DNA of 64,000 bases from Acanthosepion pharaonis (GCA_903632075.3 CAHIKZ030000582.1:295001-359000); one strand, 5' to 3'; positions 1 to 12,190 are shown, numbered from the stretch's first letter. Numbers and translations are program-made. Notes: generated by a model from the sequence alone, not told the origin.

Positions 1-599
1 ACATTTATAAGAAGCACACGTGGACCCTTTCTTCTAATCATGGATTTTTGACCTTACCTTGACAACACTCAACTCCACGCTAAAAGACAGCCTGAAAGTA
101 ACCTAAAGAAACTTGCACAAACAAAATCGGACATACGCATACAATATTCATTTTTTTTAATGTGGTAGGACTTAGATTAAAGAACAATATCAAATACTCC
201 ACGAACACGTCTCTTAGATTCAAGTCTTAACAGAAAAACAAATCTGCCTTTTCCCAACTACGCAACCTCGCTTGTAAAGCAGCCTACTCTAGACAAAAAC
301 TCTTTTCTAACTTTGTAAAACAACCGATTCTATTCTACAGAATTCATTAGAATTCAACCACTCCCCCGAATTCTTTCACTCTCTAAAAACCATATACAAG
401 AATCATCTTAAATTATGTCTCACGCAAAAGTACAACAAAATATGCAATTTAATCAACAATGACCAGTTCCTGAAACCTCTCAACTGCACACAGAACTTTA
501 TGAAAGGCTAACCAATCTCTTCGTCTTGTATATTGGCATATCCAAACTAAAACCCATACGACTCCACAAACCAACTACATCAACTTATCCAACTACAAA
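1..599. other. AT-rich stretch upstream of Penelope-like remnant, no gene
   Basis: No intact reading frame is visible. The stretch lies 5' of recognisable Penelope-like coding sequence and shares its A/C-rich sense composition, so it may be the decayed amino-terminal part of the same element. I cannot align it confidently. Confidence 0.3.
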
Positions 600-1850
600 C
601 CAACAACTGGAAAACAGTATGATCAAAAGGCTTGTCTTTTTGCTCGTCCAAAAATCTGAAACCCGTATATTTATGCTACGACTTAGAATTGTTTCTCCGA
701 AATATCAAATTAAAGGAATACTTTTCTCTCACCTACAACAACCACAAACCTTATACCACTTATGATAAGATATACACCAAACCACACAAGTCTACACATT
801 GTAGTCCACGGAACGGACGCAACCACCACATTGATTTATATGAACAAGGGCCAGTAGCCACCTAGGGAAATTCATACAAAGCAACCATCATCTAAAAAAC
901 AGACACAACATCACCAGACAGGAACGGACAGCCATAAAATCCCACCCAAGCTAACAAAGACATCATTATGAAACAAGTCGACAAGGGGGTTCAATCATGG
1001 ACAAGAGTAAATATATCGCGGAAGCAGAATCAAAGTACAATGTTCCGTGATTCTTTAAAAAAAAACTCTCCCTAGATCACACTGAAGATTTGATGCCTGA
1101 ACTACACTCTCTTATCAGTCATCTAGACCACAGTATACAGGCAGCAATCAAGGATTGAAACTGGGTAGCCCCAAACACGGCATATTCTACAATCCTCCTC
1201 AAACTATACAAACTCCTTAAAATAATCAAAGACATAACCACCAACCTCTTTATACAGTACATTAACAGCAATCCACATTACGATGCATGATCTGGTAGAA
1301 GCTCTTAATATCTATCTGGCAGGCCTATAGTTTCTGGATTACGAATCCTGACACAGCAAATTTCTGGTTATATTGACAAAATCCACAAACTTCTATTACC
1401 CTCGATCCCTAGCTATATTAAAAAAAAACACCTCCCATTTTCTAAGAATTCTGGGTAATATAGAGAGGTTAAACGAAGAATAGGAATTAACCAACCAAAA
1501 TAATCAAAGAATCTATCACCAAAGCTTCCAAATTTAACAGAAGCAATCTCTTCAATTGTGTAACCATAAGGAAGAATTCCCGAATTCCCATGGTCTTTTA
1601 TTTTAATCAGAATATCCACAAACTTTCCCACATATTAACTAAAGGTATCCACCATTTAAATTTCGACAATACTACTATGAACTTATTTAGTGATAACCCC
1701 GTACACACGAGGCGACAGCCGTCCAAACTCTTCAGACTTTTAACATCATCAAAAATCTGCAACAACTCACCTCACCAAGGGAATGACAAATTCATAAATA
1801 AAACAAAATTATTAAATAGAAATGTTAATGTGATTAATAAAGAAATCACT
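600..1850 (+). mobile_element. Penelope-like retroelement remnant (RT pseudogene)
   Basis: This is a decayed Penelope-like element; such elements encode a reverse transcriptase, often with a GIY-YIG endonuclease. In order the sequence shows: an amino-terminal block including ELFLRNIKLKEYF near 680-720; a block reading DKGG then MDKSKYIAEAE near 975-1030, the usual place of the conserved ADKGG motif; RPIVSG followed by LTQQISGYIDKI and LLPSIPSYIK near 1322-1418, a core RT signature; then after 1590 FNQNIHKLSHIL and SKLFRLLTSSKICNN, which in the family lie after the RT core. The central RT segment with the catalytic aspartates appears to be missing between about 1430 and 1590. Stops and frame changes are frequent. 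No GIY-YIG domain is seen. Assignment rests on recalled family motifs. Confidence 0.75.
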
Positions 1851-1853
1851 TAG

Positions 1854-2100
1854 CTAACAAGACTTAATGAGACATTGACTTATTCCCAATTCCTTGAAAA
1901 ATAAGATCGTTATATTCGAGTTGTTTCCAGATGGAAGACACTTGCCAAGTAATTTCGACAATTTCAAATTGTCATCTTCAGGGCGGAATTGGCCATTGTA
2001 TCTATACAAGTTATATTTCAAACTGAAAACTTGAATATGTGCCATTACTTCAGCGCGTGTGTGAGCATCGTTCTCCATAACAACCTGACCCTTTTAGCTT
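1854..2100 (-). repeat. Repeat tail with CTGAAGA / stem-loop / GAAA arrangement
   Basis: On the minus strand a CTGAAGA at about 1975-1981 is followed by a stem of GACAATT pairing with AATTGTC and then GAAA. This matches two of the three conserved parts of a hammerhead core, but I find no convincing stem III or stem I. It directly follows the Penelope-like remnant, though on the opposite strand. It may be the 3' tail of another retroelement. Confidence 0.35.
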
Positions 2101-2356
2101 TCCAAAAAGTTTATTTTCTTGCTATCTCTTTGATTCCCTGATATACTAACAATTTACACAAGCGAGTGAGGCAGGTCATTCGTTTTTTTCCCCTGTTGCT
2201 CTTGCTTTCAAAGTACGTTAGTTTTTAATTTTGAAAACCATCTTTTCTATTCTAGACATTTCGACTGTAATATTCTGATTGTGAGTATGTGTCCTTTTTT
2301 GTTACCAGTTGCACTAAAACTTCCTCATTGATAATGCATGATATTCTCAGCATTAG

Positions 2357-3709
<1,353 letters not shown>

Positions 3710-3755
<46 letters not shown>
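3710..3755. repeat. (TA)n microsatellite
   Basis: TA run of about 23 units after ATGTTTGTG. Confidence 0.98.
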
Positions 3756-3756
<1 letters not shown>

Positions 3757-4043
3757 GATTTTACTTCCACATTCACACCCAGATAAAATTGGATTTTAAA
3801 ATTAAATACACATAAACTAGGGTTGAATAGGGACTTAGGTGTTTTAAATCTTTATAAATATTTCAATAGTTAAGCAATTATTTTTTATTTAGATATAGTA
3901 AAAAAAAAATTAAATATTTATGACAGTTAGATTTAAGTAAGGAATATCTGAACAGTGACGTTCCATATCACGTGACGTCCGCGTCTCGCGAAGGACGCTA
4001 CTTGCTAACAAACAGTAATTTTAATTTATTTGTAACAAACAGC

Positions 4044-4148
4044 TATTTCTGATGAAAAATTGAGGACAATTTGAAATATCAAATATATATATAAATAAAT
4101 AAATACTTTCATAAAATAAAACATTATATTTTTTTTAATTTGAAACTT

Positions 4149-4150
<2 letters not shown>
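4044..4150 (+). repeat. Tail repeat family with hammerhead-like core (copy 1)
   Basis: CTGATGA at 4049-4055 is followed by a six-pair hairpin (AAATTG 4057-4062 with CAATTT 4067-4072) and GAAA at 4073-4076. TATTT at 4044-4048 can pair with AAATA at 4081-4085 as stem I. Between GAAA and the putative cleavage C at 4080 only TAT remains, so stem III is vestigial. An inverted homologous copy lies at 62975-63068, sharing the core, the following (TA)n, the AAATA repeats and an ACTTTCATAAAA block. Confidence 0.5.

Positions 4151-4154
<4 letters not shown>

Positions 4155-4209
<55 letters not shown>
4155..4209. repeat. (TA)n microsatellite
   Basis: TA run of about 27 units after a T-rich stretch. Confidence 0.98.
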
Positions 4210-4212
<3 letters not shown>

Positions 4213-4323
4213 TATTGGGTAGCAGATCATTATTGTAATATATATTGTTCAATATAACATAACAAATGTCTATTATGTTTGATCATGAGCCATTCTAAGC
4301 TTCGTATATTGGCGTTAGTTTCG

Positions 4324-4403
4324 GAATATATAAAAGTGAATATTGCAGTCAACAATCAGAGGCCACAGGCTGTTTCATGCTAGACGCAATTGTCAGGCAA
4401 TTG

Positions 4404-4405
<2 letters not shown>
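4324..4405 (+). repeat. Foldback repeat family, single arm (copy 1)
   Basis: Diverged single arm of a family seen again at 9.8, 36.7, 37.3, 44.0 and 63.8 kb. It carries the AAAGTGAA...AGTCAACA...GAGGC...CTGTTTCATGCTAGACGCAA succession and runs straight into (TA)n at 4406. Its reverse complement contains CTGACAA, a short hairpin and GAAAC, a decayed hammerhead-like core. Confidence 0.65.

Positions 4406-4484
<79 letters not shown>
4406..4484. repeat. (TA)n microsatellite
   Basis: TA run of about 39 units abutting a foldback repeat arm on its left. Confidence 0.98.
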
Positions 4485-4488
<4 letters not shown>

Positions 4489-4560
4489 GAATGAAAGGTG
4501 CCTGGGTTCAATACGCCCCCCCTCTCGAAATAAATTTATGTATTCTGTGGCATCAAATTG

Positions 4561-4648
<88 letters not shown>
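4561..4648. repeat. (ATCT)n then (TA)n compound microsatellite
   Basis: About nine ATCT units (4561-4595) pass directly into about 26 TA units. Confidence 0.98.
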
Positions 4649-4756
4649 CATTACAATAAACGTCATTTTGGTGCTACGGTTTTTTTTATTTTGATAAAAC
4701 AGTGAACATAATAACAACCGGCCTCAATTGAAAAATTCTACTAAAGAGAAACTGTG

Positions 4757-4850
4757 CCGACGACAAGAATCGAACCCGCATACATTTTTCATCAGGCAAA
4801 CCACTTTTTCGAGAAAAAGTGTACCTCTAACTGAACGATCATCGAAATAG
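4757..4850 (-). repeat. tRNA-like SINE head (tentative)
   Basis: On the minus strand GTTCAGTTAGAGG resembles an RNA polymerase III A box, and GGGTTCGATTC (about 4766-4776) matches the B box. Spacing is somewhat longer than in a tRNA. No other copy is recognised here, so it could be a tRNA pseudogene or a SINE head. Confidence 0.4.
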
Positions 4851-4859
4851 ACAGAGTGA

Positions 4860-6315
4860 GGTTTGAATAAACACATTTCTCGTTGGGACGTCCGTCATTT
4901 TATATCCCGAAATGTAAGTCCTAATTTTTGGAATGGTTTTTCACCCGGCCTTTCTTATTCTAAACGTTATTTTCAGTGGGTACACGTATTTGAGTTGCTT
5001 CTTAATTTAATCTGGTTGTTGTTAGTACCCCTCTTTAGTAAAATACAGAAATGGAAAATCAAACAAAGAACATTTAAAATAACAAGACGTACTGTCGGAT
5101 AAAACAATCACTCATATTAGTCAAATATAAACATACTGAGTAAAATGATATTCTAAATGAATATTTCAGAACAAAAAATATTTCTATTGCGACTACAACC
5201 ATAAACATTGATTATAAATACATTGCATATTACATTTCAAAGCAGACATCAAGAAATTTATATCCAAATTTACAATATGTGGCACGCGAAAGTTGTGGAC
5301 ATTGTCAATAAAATAGAATACAATTTGCACTTCAGAATAGAAACTGTTAATTTACATCATTCTTCTGACGAGCCAAATAACACCAGCCACTAAGATCGAC
5401 AATTTTGCACTTTGAAAGGATATTGAATTTCTGTGTCGAATGTGCTAACTTTTCCAATGTGGAAGGCAACGGAACTTTATCGAGAAGTTCCTAGTGGGAT
5501 GGATAACAATCATAATCGTGCAATAGAATACCAAAATATCTCCAATAAACTTTATATCTTCATCGGTAAATTCGGAGCTATCATTTGAAAATGGAAGCAA
5601 TATGGCGTGGCAATATATGTTCATCAAACAGGACACCTTAAAGCAAACATACGGATACGTTCATGCGTTGCAAATTAACTTAGAACTTCAGATCGTCAGA
5701 AACTAAGGACTTCAGAAGTACATGCAGGAAGTTGAAACAAATGAACAAAGATACAATAAGATGGACACTCCAAGATGTAGGACTGCAGCAACAGAATCCA
5801 AAAAGAAAAAGCCTCATAATAAGGTCATTGGCATGGGTCCTTACCTATAACTACAGAATGAAATCTTCCTAACATTATGCATACGACGCCTCTAAAGAGA
5901 GAAGGACGAATCGAGTCGAGCCGATAGCAGTTCACTCCAAACCAGACTGACAGTAATACTAACACCTTCCACATCTTGTGTTATTATTTCGTGTAATATA
6001 CCTTCGTTATTTCTACTCATATGTTCGTGTTGTTCTTCCTTGGTCCTAACCTGACTATAACAGTCATTCACGGAAAGTCTCAAGGATTTTTATCAAAGAA
6101 GAAAAAGCTTCCAATTAAGGTTATTCAAGTAAAGGCTCGAAAGTTTTTCTACGTTATTGAACTATATATTGTCTCCATTGCTGAAAATTTAAACGTTTAC
6201 TGGAAACCGTTGAAGAGACGTCTATAAAAAAAATAAAAAAAATAAAGAAAAGACGTGCACATCTTATTACACCCAAAAAGTTAAACATAATGTAGGCATT
6301 TATTTTTTCTAGAGA
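4860..6315. other. No gene or repeat recognised
   Basis: Ordinary AT-rich sequence. Open frames are short, without starts in good context or family resemblance. Confidence 0.5.
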
Positions 6316-6319
6316 TATA

Positions 6320-6495
6320 TACAGTGTAACCCGGATATAAGAGAGTTGTCGGGACCGGAGAAGAAGTCTCTTATATCCGGGTTTCTCTTATATCCGGATT
6401 TGGTCTATTTTATATACATTAACACAGGCTCTAATTTGGGACCAGAGAAAATCGCTCTTATATCCGGGTTTCTCTTATATCCGGGTTACACTGTA
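6320..6495. mobile_element. pogo/Tigger-like MITE, 176 bp
   Basis: Terminal inverted repeats of about 25 bp begin TACAGTGTAACCCGGATATA at 6320 and end in the exact complement at 6495. The CAGTG...AACC...ATATAA form resembles ends of pogo/Tigger elements, which insert at TA. Inside, TCTCTTATATCCGG recurs several times so the whole unit can fold as nested hairpins. There is no coding capacity, so it would depend on a transposase supplied elsewhere. Class is inferred from the ends only. Confidence 0.8.
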
Positions 6496-7435
6496 TGTAC
6501 TACATAAGAAAACATAGACGGTCCGTGTATTGCGAAATGCTGCATAATAACTTGTTTCAATTTAAAAAAACAACTTAAACAATCTAAGTGTTGTGTATTT
6601 CTACGTGTTAATGACCGGAAACCTATTGTAGTGAAAACGAGAAAGTGGTTAAAAACAAATAAAATAAGAGTTTTAAAGTAGCCAATCTGTCGTCTGACCT
6701 AAATCCCTTAAAAGTTATAGATGGAGTTCACAGTTCACCAAAGGAACCTTACAATTTTCAAAAAACCCTAATTTCAGTTGCCAGCAGGAGTTAAAAATGT
6801 GAGTTAATTACTGAGTTAAAATTATTTCAAATTAATCTAAATGTCTTAGAGATGTCATAGCAAAGAAGAGGCGCAGTATTGAACATTGTATATAAATTAC
6901 TGATGTGCGACCGGAAATGTTGCATTGTAACATGGTTAAATTTCCTAATAAATTTGTATATAGACAAAAATGTTCATTTTTTGCTTAGAAATAGTATATC
7001 CTAAGAATTTACTATGTCAAACAATTTCTAGCTTTGCAGCCTCAACAGATAAAAAAAGACGTTAAATTCGAATCACCGATATTTTGGGGTCTGACTGTCC
7101 ATCTCCACGTGTTAACGTTTTATACCTCGCTCTTTCTCATATATTCACTATAAATTTATCTTTCAATGAATTTTGTTCCAGTATATTTTGTCTACAAGCA
7201 ATCTGTTAACAGTGATATATCACCTGTGCACCCGTTATTTCGAGAGAGTGTAAGTTTAAAAATACATTCTGATATTTCAGATTTTCAAACGTATATCAAC
7301 GGAAATATGAAATAATTCAATGTAGCGAAAACTAATGATTTTGGGAAAAGGTCATTAGCTCTGACGTGCCTCAGACCACATAGGCCACGAAGTGAGTCAA
7401 TGATCAAGCAAAATTGAATAGTGCCTTTTCAAACT
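6496..7435. other. No gene or repeat recognised
   Basis: AT-rich sequence without a supportable frame or recognised repeat. Confidence 0.5.
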
Positions 7436-7501
7436 TTTCAAAATATTCGTATTTGCTCAGGGCGACCCAGTGTGACGTCGTATCCTGTTCGCGGCGCCAG
7501 T
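7436..7501 (-). other. Primer-binding-site-like segment of LTR element
   Basis: On the minus strand, directly after the LTR-like end, TGGCGCCGCGAACAGGATA is followed by CGACGTCAC. TGGCGCC is the usual start of a Lys-tRNA-type primer-binding site. Similar units are repeated at 7806-7905. The priming tRNA cannot be proved without alignment. Confidence 0.45.
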
Positions 7502-7784
7502 TGTGACTGTTAGACATTTCCATGACGGTCGTCCTCGAGTATTGAATCTAGAGGTTAGCAGTGAATATTTCGGAGACAGTAGGAAAGCGTACTTTAGGTT
7601 CGCAGTGGATATCACAGCAGAGTGTAGTTCATCCTTCTCCTGGTCGCCTTTGGTCCTTCCGGGAGACGAAACAAGATGGCCGCCTTTATACACGAATACA
7701 GTGTTGGGCGGCTTCTTATTGGTCAACCTCCCATTGGTCGACTATAAAGGGAAATAAGTCATTCTGACTCGCTCACTAGTTACA
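7502..7784 (-). mobile_element. LTR-like sequence (probable Gypsy-type LTR)
   Basis: Read on the minus strand it opens TGTAACTAG and closes AGTCACA, the TG...CA form of an LTR, followed after two bases by TGGCGCC. Inside are two CCAAT motifs and a TATAAAGGCGG box with plausible spacing for an RNA polymerase II promoter. About 283 bp, clearly more GC-rich than its surroundings. No gag or pol frame is found nearby, so it is a solo or broken LTR. The boundaries are my best reading. Confidence 0.5.
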
Positions 7785-7805
7785 GGTAGTATATACCCAA
7801 AAAAC

Positions 7806-7905
7806 CGTAACAGTGACGTCGTCCCCTGGTCGCAGCGCCAACTGTGACGTCCTATCCTGGTCTACCACGGCACCAACTGTGACGTCCTTGCCGCGGCGCC
7901 AGCTG
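7806..7905 (-). repeat. Three tandem primer-binding-site-like units
   Basis: Three imperfect units of about 32-37 bp, each with a GGCGCC-like core (GGCGCT, GGTGCC, GGCGCC on the minus strand), GACCAGG and GGACGTCACAG. They match the segment following the LTR-like sequence at 7436-7501 and lie just upstream of that LTR on the same strand. Confidence 0.6.
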
Positions 7906-9000
7906 TTCGCTCCTCGCTGCTCCGTTCGGGTTTCGCCGCTCCAAACGTGACGTCCGCCTGTCGCGTCAGTCGTGTTGTCTCGTCCAGTGACGACCAACTG
8001 GCTTGGTATCGGTCGCGGTACCCAAATGTGACGTTCTAACCTTTTGGTGATTCGGGTGGGAATCTGATTAGATTTGATATCAGCCTCGTCGTTCCCAACT
8101 CGCTTCCAACGCCTGGTTACCAAAGTAACTGCATTGATCTCCAGTCTGCCTACCCACATTGTGAATTGATCTTAGGCAGACGAGATCAATCAGTAGTTGG
8201 GGCCGTAATGCAAATCGGGTTCAACGGGGGTGACACCACACAAACATGCATAAAAGAAAATAAAATGAAAACTCAAAAGTTCAAGGTATCAAAGAAAAAG
8301 ATAGCAAACTTTATGTCTAGTTGTTCGATACATAGGACCGCGTCTATCTCCCGACCAGTTCTATGGATTGTGACACGTTGTTTTCCGTAGCCGAGTTTTA
8401 ACGCTTCAAGTTGTTTGCTCTTTAAGAAATTGGTTTTTCGGTGTGCCTTCGGGCGAAAGTCGAAAAAAAAACTTATTTTGGTAGCCTGGATCTAAGTTGC
8501 ACTTCAAAATAACTGTTCTTGGATTGAAGAGGAGTCCGGAATGTGTGTGAATCTTTCAAGTCAGCTATCTGCGAGGCGGAACCAACTTCCACTGCGATCT
8601 TCGAACTCTCTGTTGCAACTCCACTCTGCTGAACTGGAACTCAACTGATTTCTGCTTGATGCGGCTTCGCTTATATGGACGCCGACCAAAACCGGCGTCG
8701 GGGGTTCCTCGATAATTCTAATTACATATCCACTTCTTTTATTTCTGGTTAGGAATTTCCACTCTTTTCCATTTTTGGGAGACTTTTCTTACTCCCACCT
8801 TCTCACCATACTTCAGAGGGGCGTGAGCTGCCATCCCCACTTCTTCGTAGCAGCTTCTCATACCTATCCTCTGGTTGGGCGGCGACAGCCTCCTTCGTGC
8901 GTCACGTGATCACCACTCGACCAATGGTGTCTTAGTCGGGCGTGGACGAATCCGCGGCTTTGTTTCAGGAAAAAAAATATCTTGCTTAACTAAAAAAAAA
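7906..9000 (-). mobile_element. GC-rich probable LTR-element leader / second LTR remnant
   Basis: Base composition stays markedly GC-rich to about 8720. The minus strand has CCATATAAGCG followed by a C/G-rich leader-like stretch near 8640-8680 and a TCACA-ending block near 8365, compatible with a second LTR. No gag, protease or RT motif is visible in any frame. The 127-residue frame at 7776-8159 (minus) has no recognisable domain and overlaps the tandem units, so I do not call it a gene. Confidence 0.3.
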
Positions 9001-9780
9001 ATATCTTTTCTTTTCCTTTTCTTCCTCTTAATCGCAGTTATCATTTGCTCTAGCCGCAAAACAGGATAATATGAACGACGGTGGTCATAACTCTTGTTCT
9101 ACACCTGGGCTTCGTCAGTACTCATCGCTAATTATCAGAATGGGTGGTCTTTCTAACAGGACCAAACGTCGCCCCGAAAAGAACTTTTCTAAGTTCCCAT
9201 TCATTTCATTTCGGTACACATTTCTGATAACATAATTTTATTATCGCAGGCTAAAGATGTTCCGTCGAAAGAAATCGGTCAGTGGATACATCGTGTGCGG
9301 CTTTTAATTTTTCATATCTATCCAAAGCCCTTTAGTCCATCTGTTTTCCGTCACTTATCTAAATAACATTTTCATTTGGATTTTTCTTTGGCCAGTCGGC
9401 CAGCAGTTTGTTTACGCATCCCAGATAACACAGCCGTCGCCAAAACACACCCGATTCCTTTATCCACTCAGAATTTCCCTGTCATTGTAATGACATTCTT
9501 TCGCCATTTGTTACTTATCAACATATCCTTTAACCATTGTCTCTTAGCCGTGGTGTTCTGCTTATCATCCACATTTTGGGTCTCGCCTCTTTTTTTTCTT
9601 CTTTTCTTTCTTTTCTTTTTCTGCCTCGGTAAATGGTGCCACAATAGGTTTGAATCCGGCCAAATTGCGGATTAATCCTTTAATAACATTTCACGGAATA
9701 TTCACAACGTGTAGACGGAAATAAATGTACGGTTTAATAAATATTCGAAGCATCTACACAGATATGAGCGTCCCTAAAAA
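9001..9780. other. No gene recognised
   Basis: Includes a T/C-rich tract near 9590-9620. The frame at 9376-9675 is pyrimidine-driven and hydrophobic without family resemblance. Confidence 0.4.
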
Positions 9781-9885
9781 ATAGAGCGTATGGAAATATG
9801 AAAGGAAAACTGAACTCAACACTCAGAGGCGACAGACTGATTCATGCATGAAACAATCTGTCGCCTCTGAGTATTGGGTTTAATG

Positions 9886-9887
<2 letters not shown>
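9781..9887. repeat. Foldback repeat (copy 2, both arms)
   Basis: A near-perfect inverted repeat: left arm about 9812-9847, right arm about 9848-9881, meeting at TGCATG. It contains the family motif GAGGCGACAG...TTCAT and the upstream ATAGAGCGTATG block. It runs into (TA)n on the right. Confidence 0.85.
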
Positions 9888-10102
<215 letters not shown>

Positions 10103-10281
10103 AGCAACTCCAAATGCAGTCTACGCTATAGAAGTGTCATTTTACCTGGCAGAGCTTTCATATTTCAAAATAAATAATCGGCGAACGATGGCCGACCACA
10201 AATAAAAAATTTATGGGTTGTCACGCAATCATCATGAAGGTTACCGTAACATGAAACTTTTGTGGTCTGTCACTGGGACTT

Positions 10282-10283
<2 letters not shown>

Positions 10284-10352
<69 letters not shown>
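10284..10352. repeat. (TA)n microsatellite
   Basis: TA run of about 34 units. Confidence 0.98.
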
Positions 10353-10355
<3 letters not shown>

Positions 10356-11002
10356 ACGTATGTATGAATAATTACTTATAAATATAATAAACAGAAATGA
10401 TTTTGTAAAAGTTCGAAAGCGTTTGGAATGCAAAATTAATTCCTTACCATAGGCACGTTTTTGCCCGGAGTTATCGTTCTTATCTTTAATAAATGCCACC
10501 ACTTTTATTACGACATTCGCTTGATTTGCATGTTTGCGTTCATGCTTCAAATAAATGCTCAAAAAGGATAATATGTATATTTACATATGTGCACAATATG
10601 GGCCTCAATAAATACGTATGAGCACGTCTATACAAATGCATTGCAAAACATCCCTTAGAATTTAGTAAATACTTTCTGAAGAGACAGACGTACTATTATG
10701 AATGTATAAATGCCGACTTTTTGATGAATATATAAATAATTCTCGCAGTGTTAGACGATTTCATTTTATTATCAATTACTCATTCACACACGGTAAATCC
10801 GAATTTTCTTGATCAAACCGCATAGTTGATGTGAACGAATTGTTGCATAATCTCTGAAAAGTCTTTGGGTAAGATTTAAGTGAATTTATTTTGTAACCAT
10901 TCACGTATAAGTTGAAACCTTTATGCAAGTAATTTCGTTTAAATTTTTACCGTCTTTGGATGTATGCCATTTTATGAAGGCTTAATGTCACATACTGTTA
11001 AA
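10353..11002. other. No gene or repeat recognised
   Basis: AT-rich, no supportable frame. Confidence 0.5.
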
Positions 11003-11400
11003 GCAATCGATCCCGTACGATCACCGAAATTAGGCAATGTCGATCCTGGTCAGCACCTAGATGGGTGACTGCTTGAGAATACCAGGTGCTTGGATGTGCG
11101 GATGGTGTAATGGATAATTAGCCGGAATTTTAATCGGTGAACCTAGTTCCAATTCATGTCTGGTTCTTTATATTCAATTACTCGCAAATAATCTTAGGAT
11201 AGGTATCAATTCAACTCTCCTACCACCAGCTACTATGAATTATATCACTAAACTATTATTATATAATCTAAAAAAAAAAAAAAAAAAACTTACATTCTGA
11301 AAAATTTTCTGGCTTTAAATAACCTGCAATGGGTTGATAAGCCGTAGAAAAGAAATCCATCAATTATATGGCACGCCGATATTGTATTAACGATGACAGG
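11003..11400 (+). mobile_element. 5S rRNA-tRNA chimeric SINE (copy 1)
   Basis: 11005-11091 follows 5S rRNA from the GATCTCGT region on: GATCCCGTACGATCACCGAA, then GATCCTGGTCAGCACCTAG, ATGGGTGACTGCTTGAGA and ATACCAGGTGCT. The internal control elements (box A, intermediate element, box C) are recognisable. Immediately downstream, 11096-11165 is tRNA-like, with GGTGTAATGGATAATTAG as A box and CTAGTTCCAATTC as B box. A tail with a poly-A stretch (11270-11288) and TTTCTGGCTTTAAATAA continues to about 11400 and is shared with the copy at 23.5 kb. 5S-derived SINEs are a known class; the head-to-tail fusion to a tRNA-like unit is read from the sequence. Confidence 0.8.
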
Positions 11401-11772
11401 AGAATAGTCTTCAAATCGTATTGATAAAATATTCAATATTTACTCTTCTCTGCTAAAGTTTTTCCCGTATTATTCCATAACAGTGACTGTCCAAAGTCTT
11501 ATTTTGTTTCCTATACTTATATCGGTTCAGTTAGGTGCCATGCGTGATACATAACTGACGAGGCAGCTCTTTTCCAGCAGTAGGTTGGCATTTCTTTCTA
11601 TGTAGCCTGTTCCCTCAGGACGTGGGCGTCCATGGATCTCCTCAACGTCATATCCTTTGTAACTCTGAATAATGCTTGTCTTTTTACTTTCCCTGTTTTA
11701 CCAATCTTTTAACCAAGCTCCTTAGTTTGTTTATCATAAAAAATAGGTATAAGTATTGAAATAGAATACAAG

Positions 11773-11776
<4 letters not shown>

Positions 11777-11809
<33 letters not shown>

Positions 11810-11826
11810 GAATAAATATATGAAAG

Positions 11827-11909
<83 letters not shown>
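11777..11909. repeat. (TA)n / (TA)n(TG)n microsatellites
   Basis: TA tract at 11777-11804, a short AT-rich spacer, then TA from 11829 to 11882 passing into about 13 TG units. Confidence 0.98.
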
Positions 11910-11912
<3 letters not shown>

Positions 11913-12154
11913 AAAATAAAACTGTCAAACTGACCAAGGGAATTCAGGGAAGCATAGATCCATCCAGATCTTATCTCAAAAAACAACTCAAAAGAGACTG
12001 TTTGACCAACACAAGGAATGTTAAAAGATTCATGTTAAAAAGATAAAAAAATTAAAAAAAACAAAACAAATGAAAACTACAGACAAAAGTTCATTTTCTC
12101 CATCAAGACATTCATTTCTGTAGTTTACTGCTACCAGCAAGCAGGAATATTTCT

Positions 12155-12190
12155 TCACCCGATGATGGCCATTTTGGTCGAAACTAGTCG
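12155..12190 (+). repeat. Hammerhead-like repeat tail motif
   Basis: CCGATGA (12159-12165), a short hairpin GGCC/GGTC, GAAAC and then TAGTC. One core base differs from CTGATGA and stem III would be only two pairs, so this is at most a decayed hammerhead. Confidence 0.3.

Noticed and set aside
4561..4595. ATCT tract as a protein-coding Leu-Ser-Ile repeat
   Set aside because: Tetranucleotide microsatellite; continues directly into (TA)n.
7776..8159. 127-residue minus-strand frame
   Set aside because: No domain, overlaps tandem primer-site-like units; openness is explained by high GC.
11003..11091. Functional 5S rRNA gene
   Set aside because: Diverged in many positions and lacks the first about 30 nt; fused to a tRNA-like unit and repeated with the same tail, so it is a SINE.
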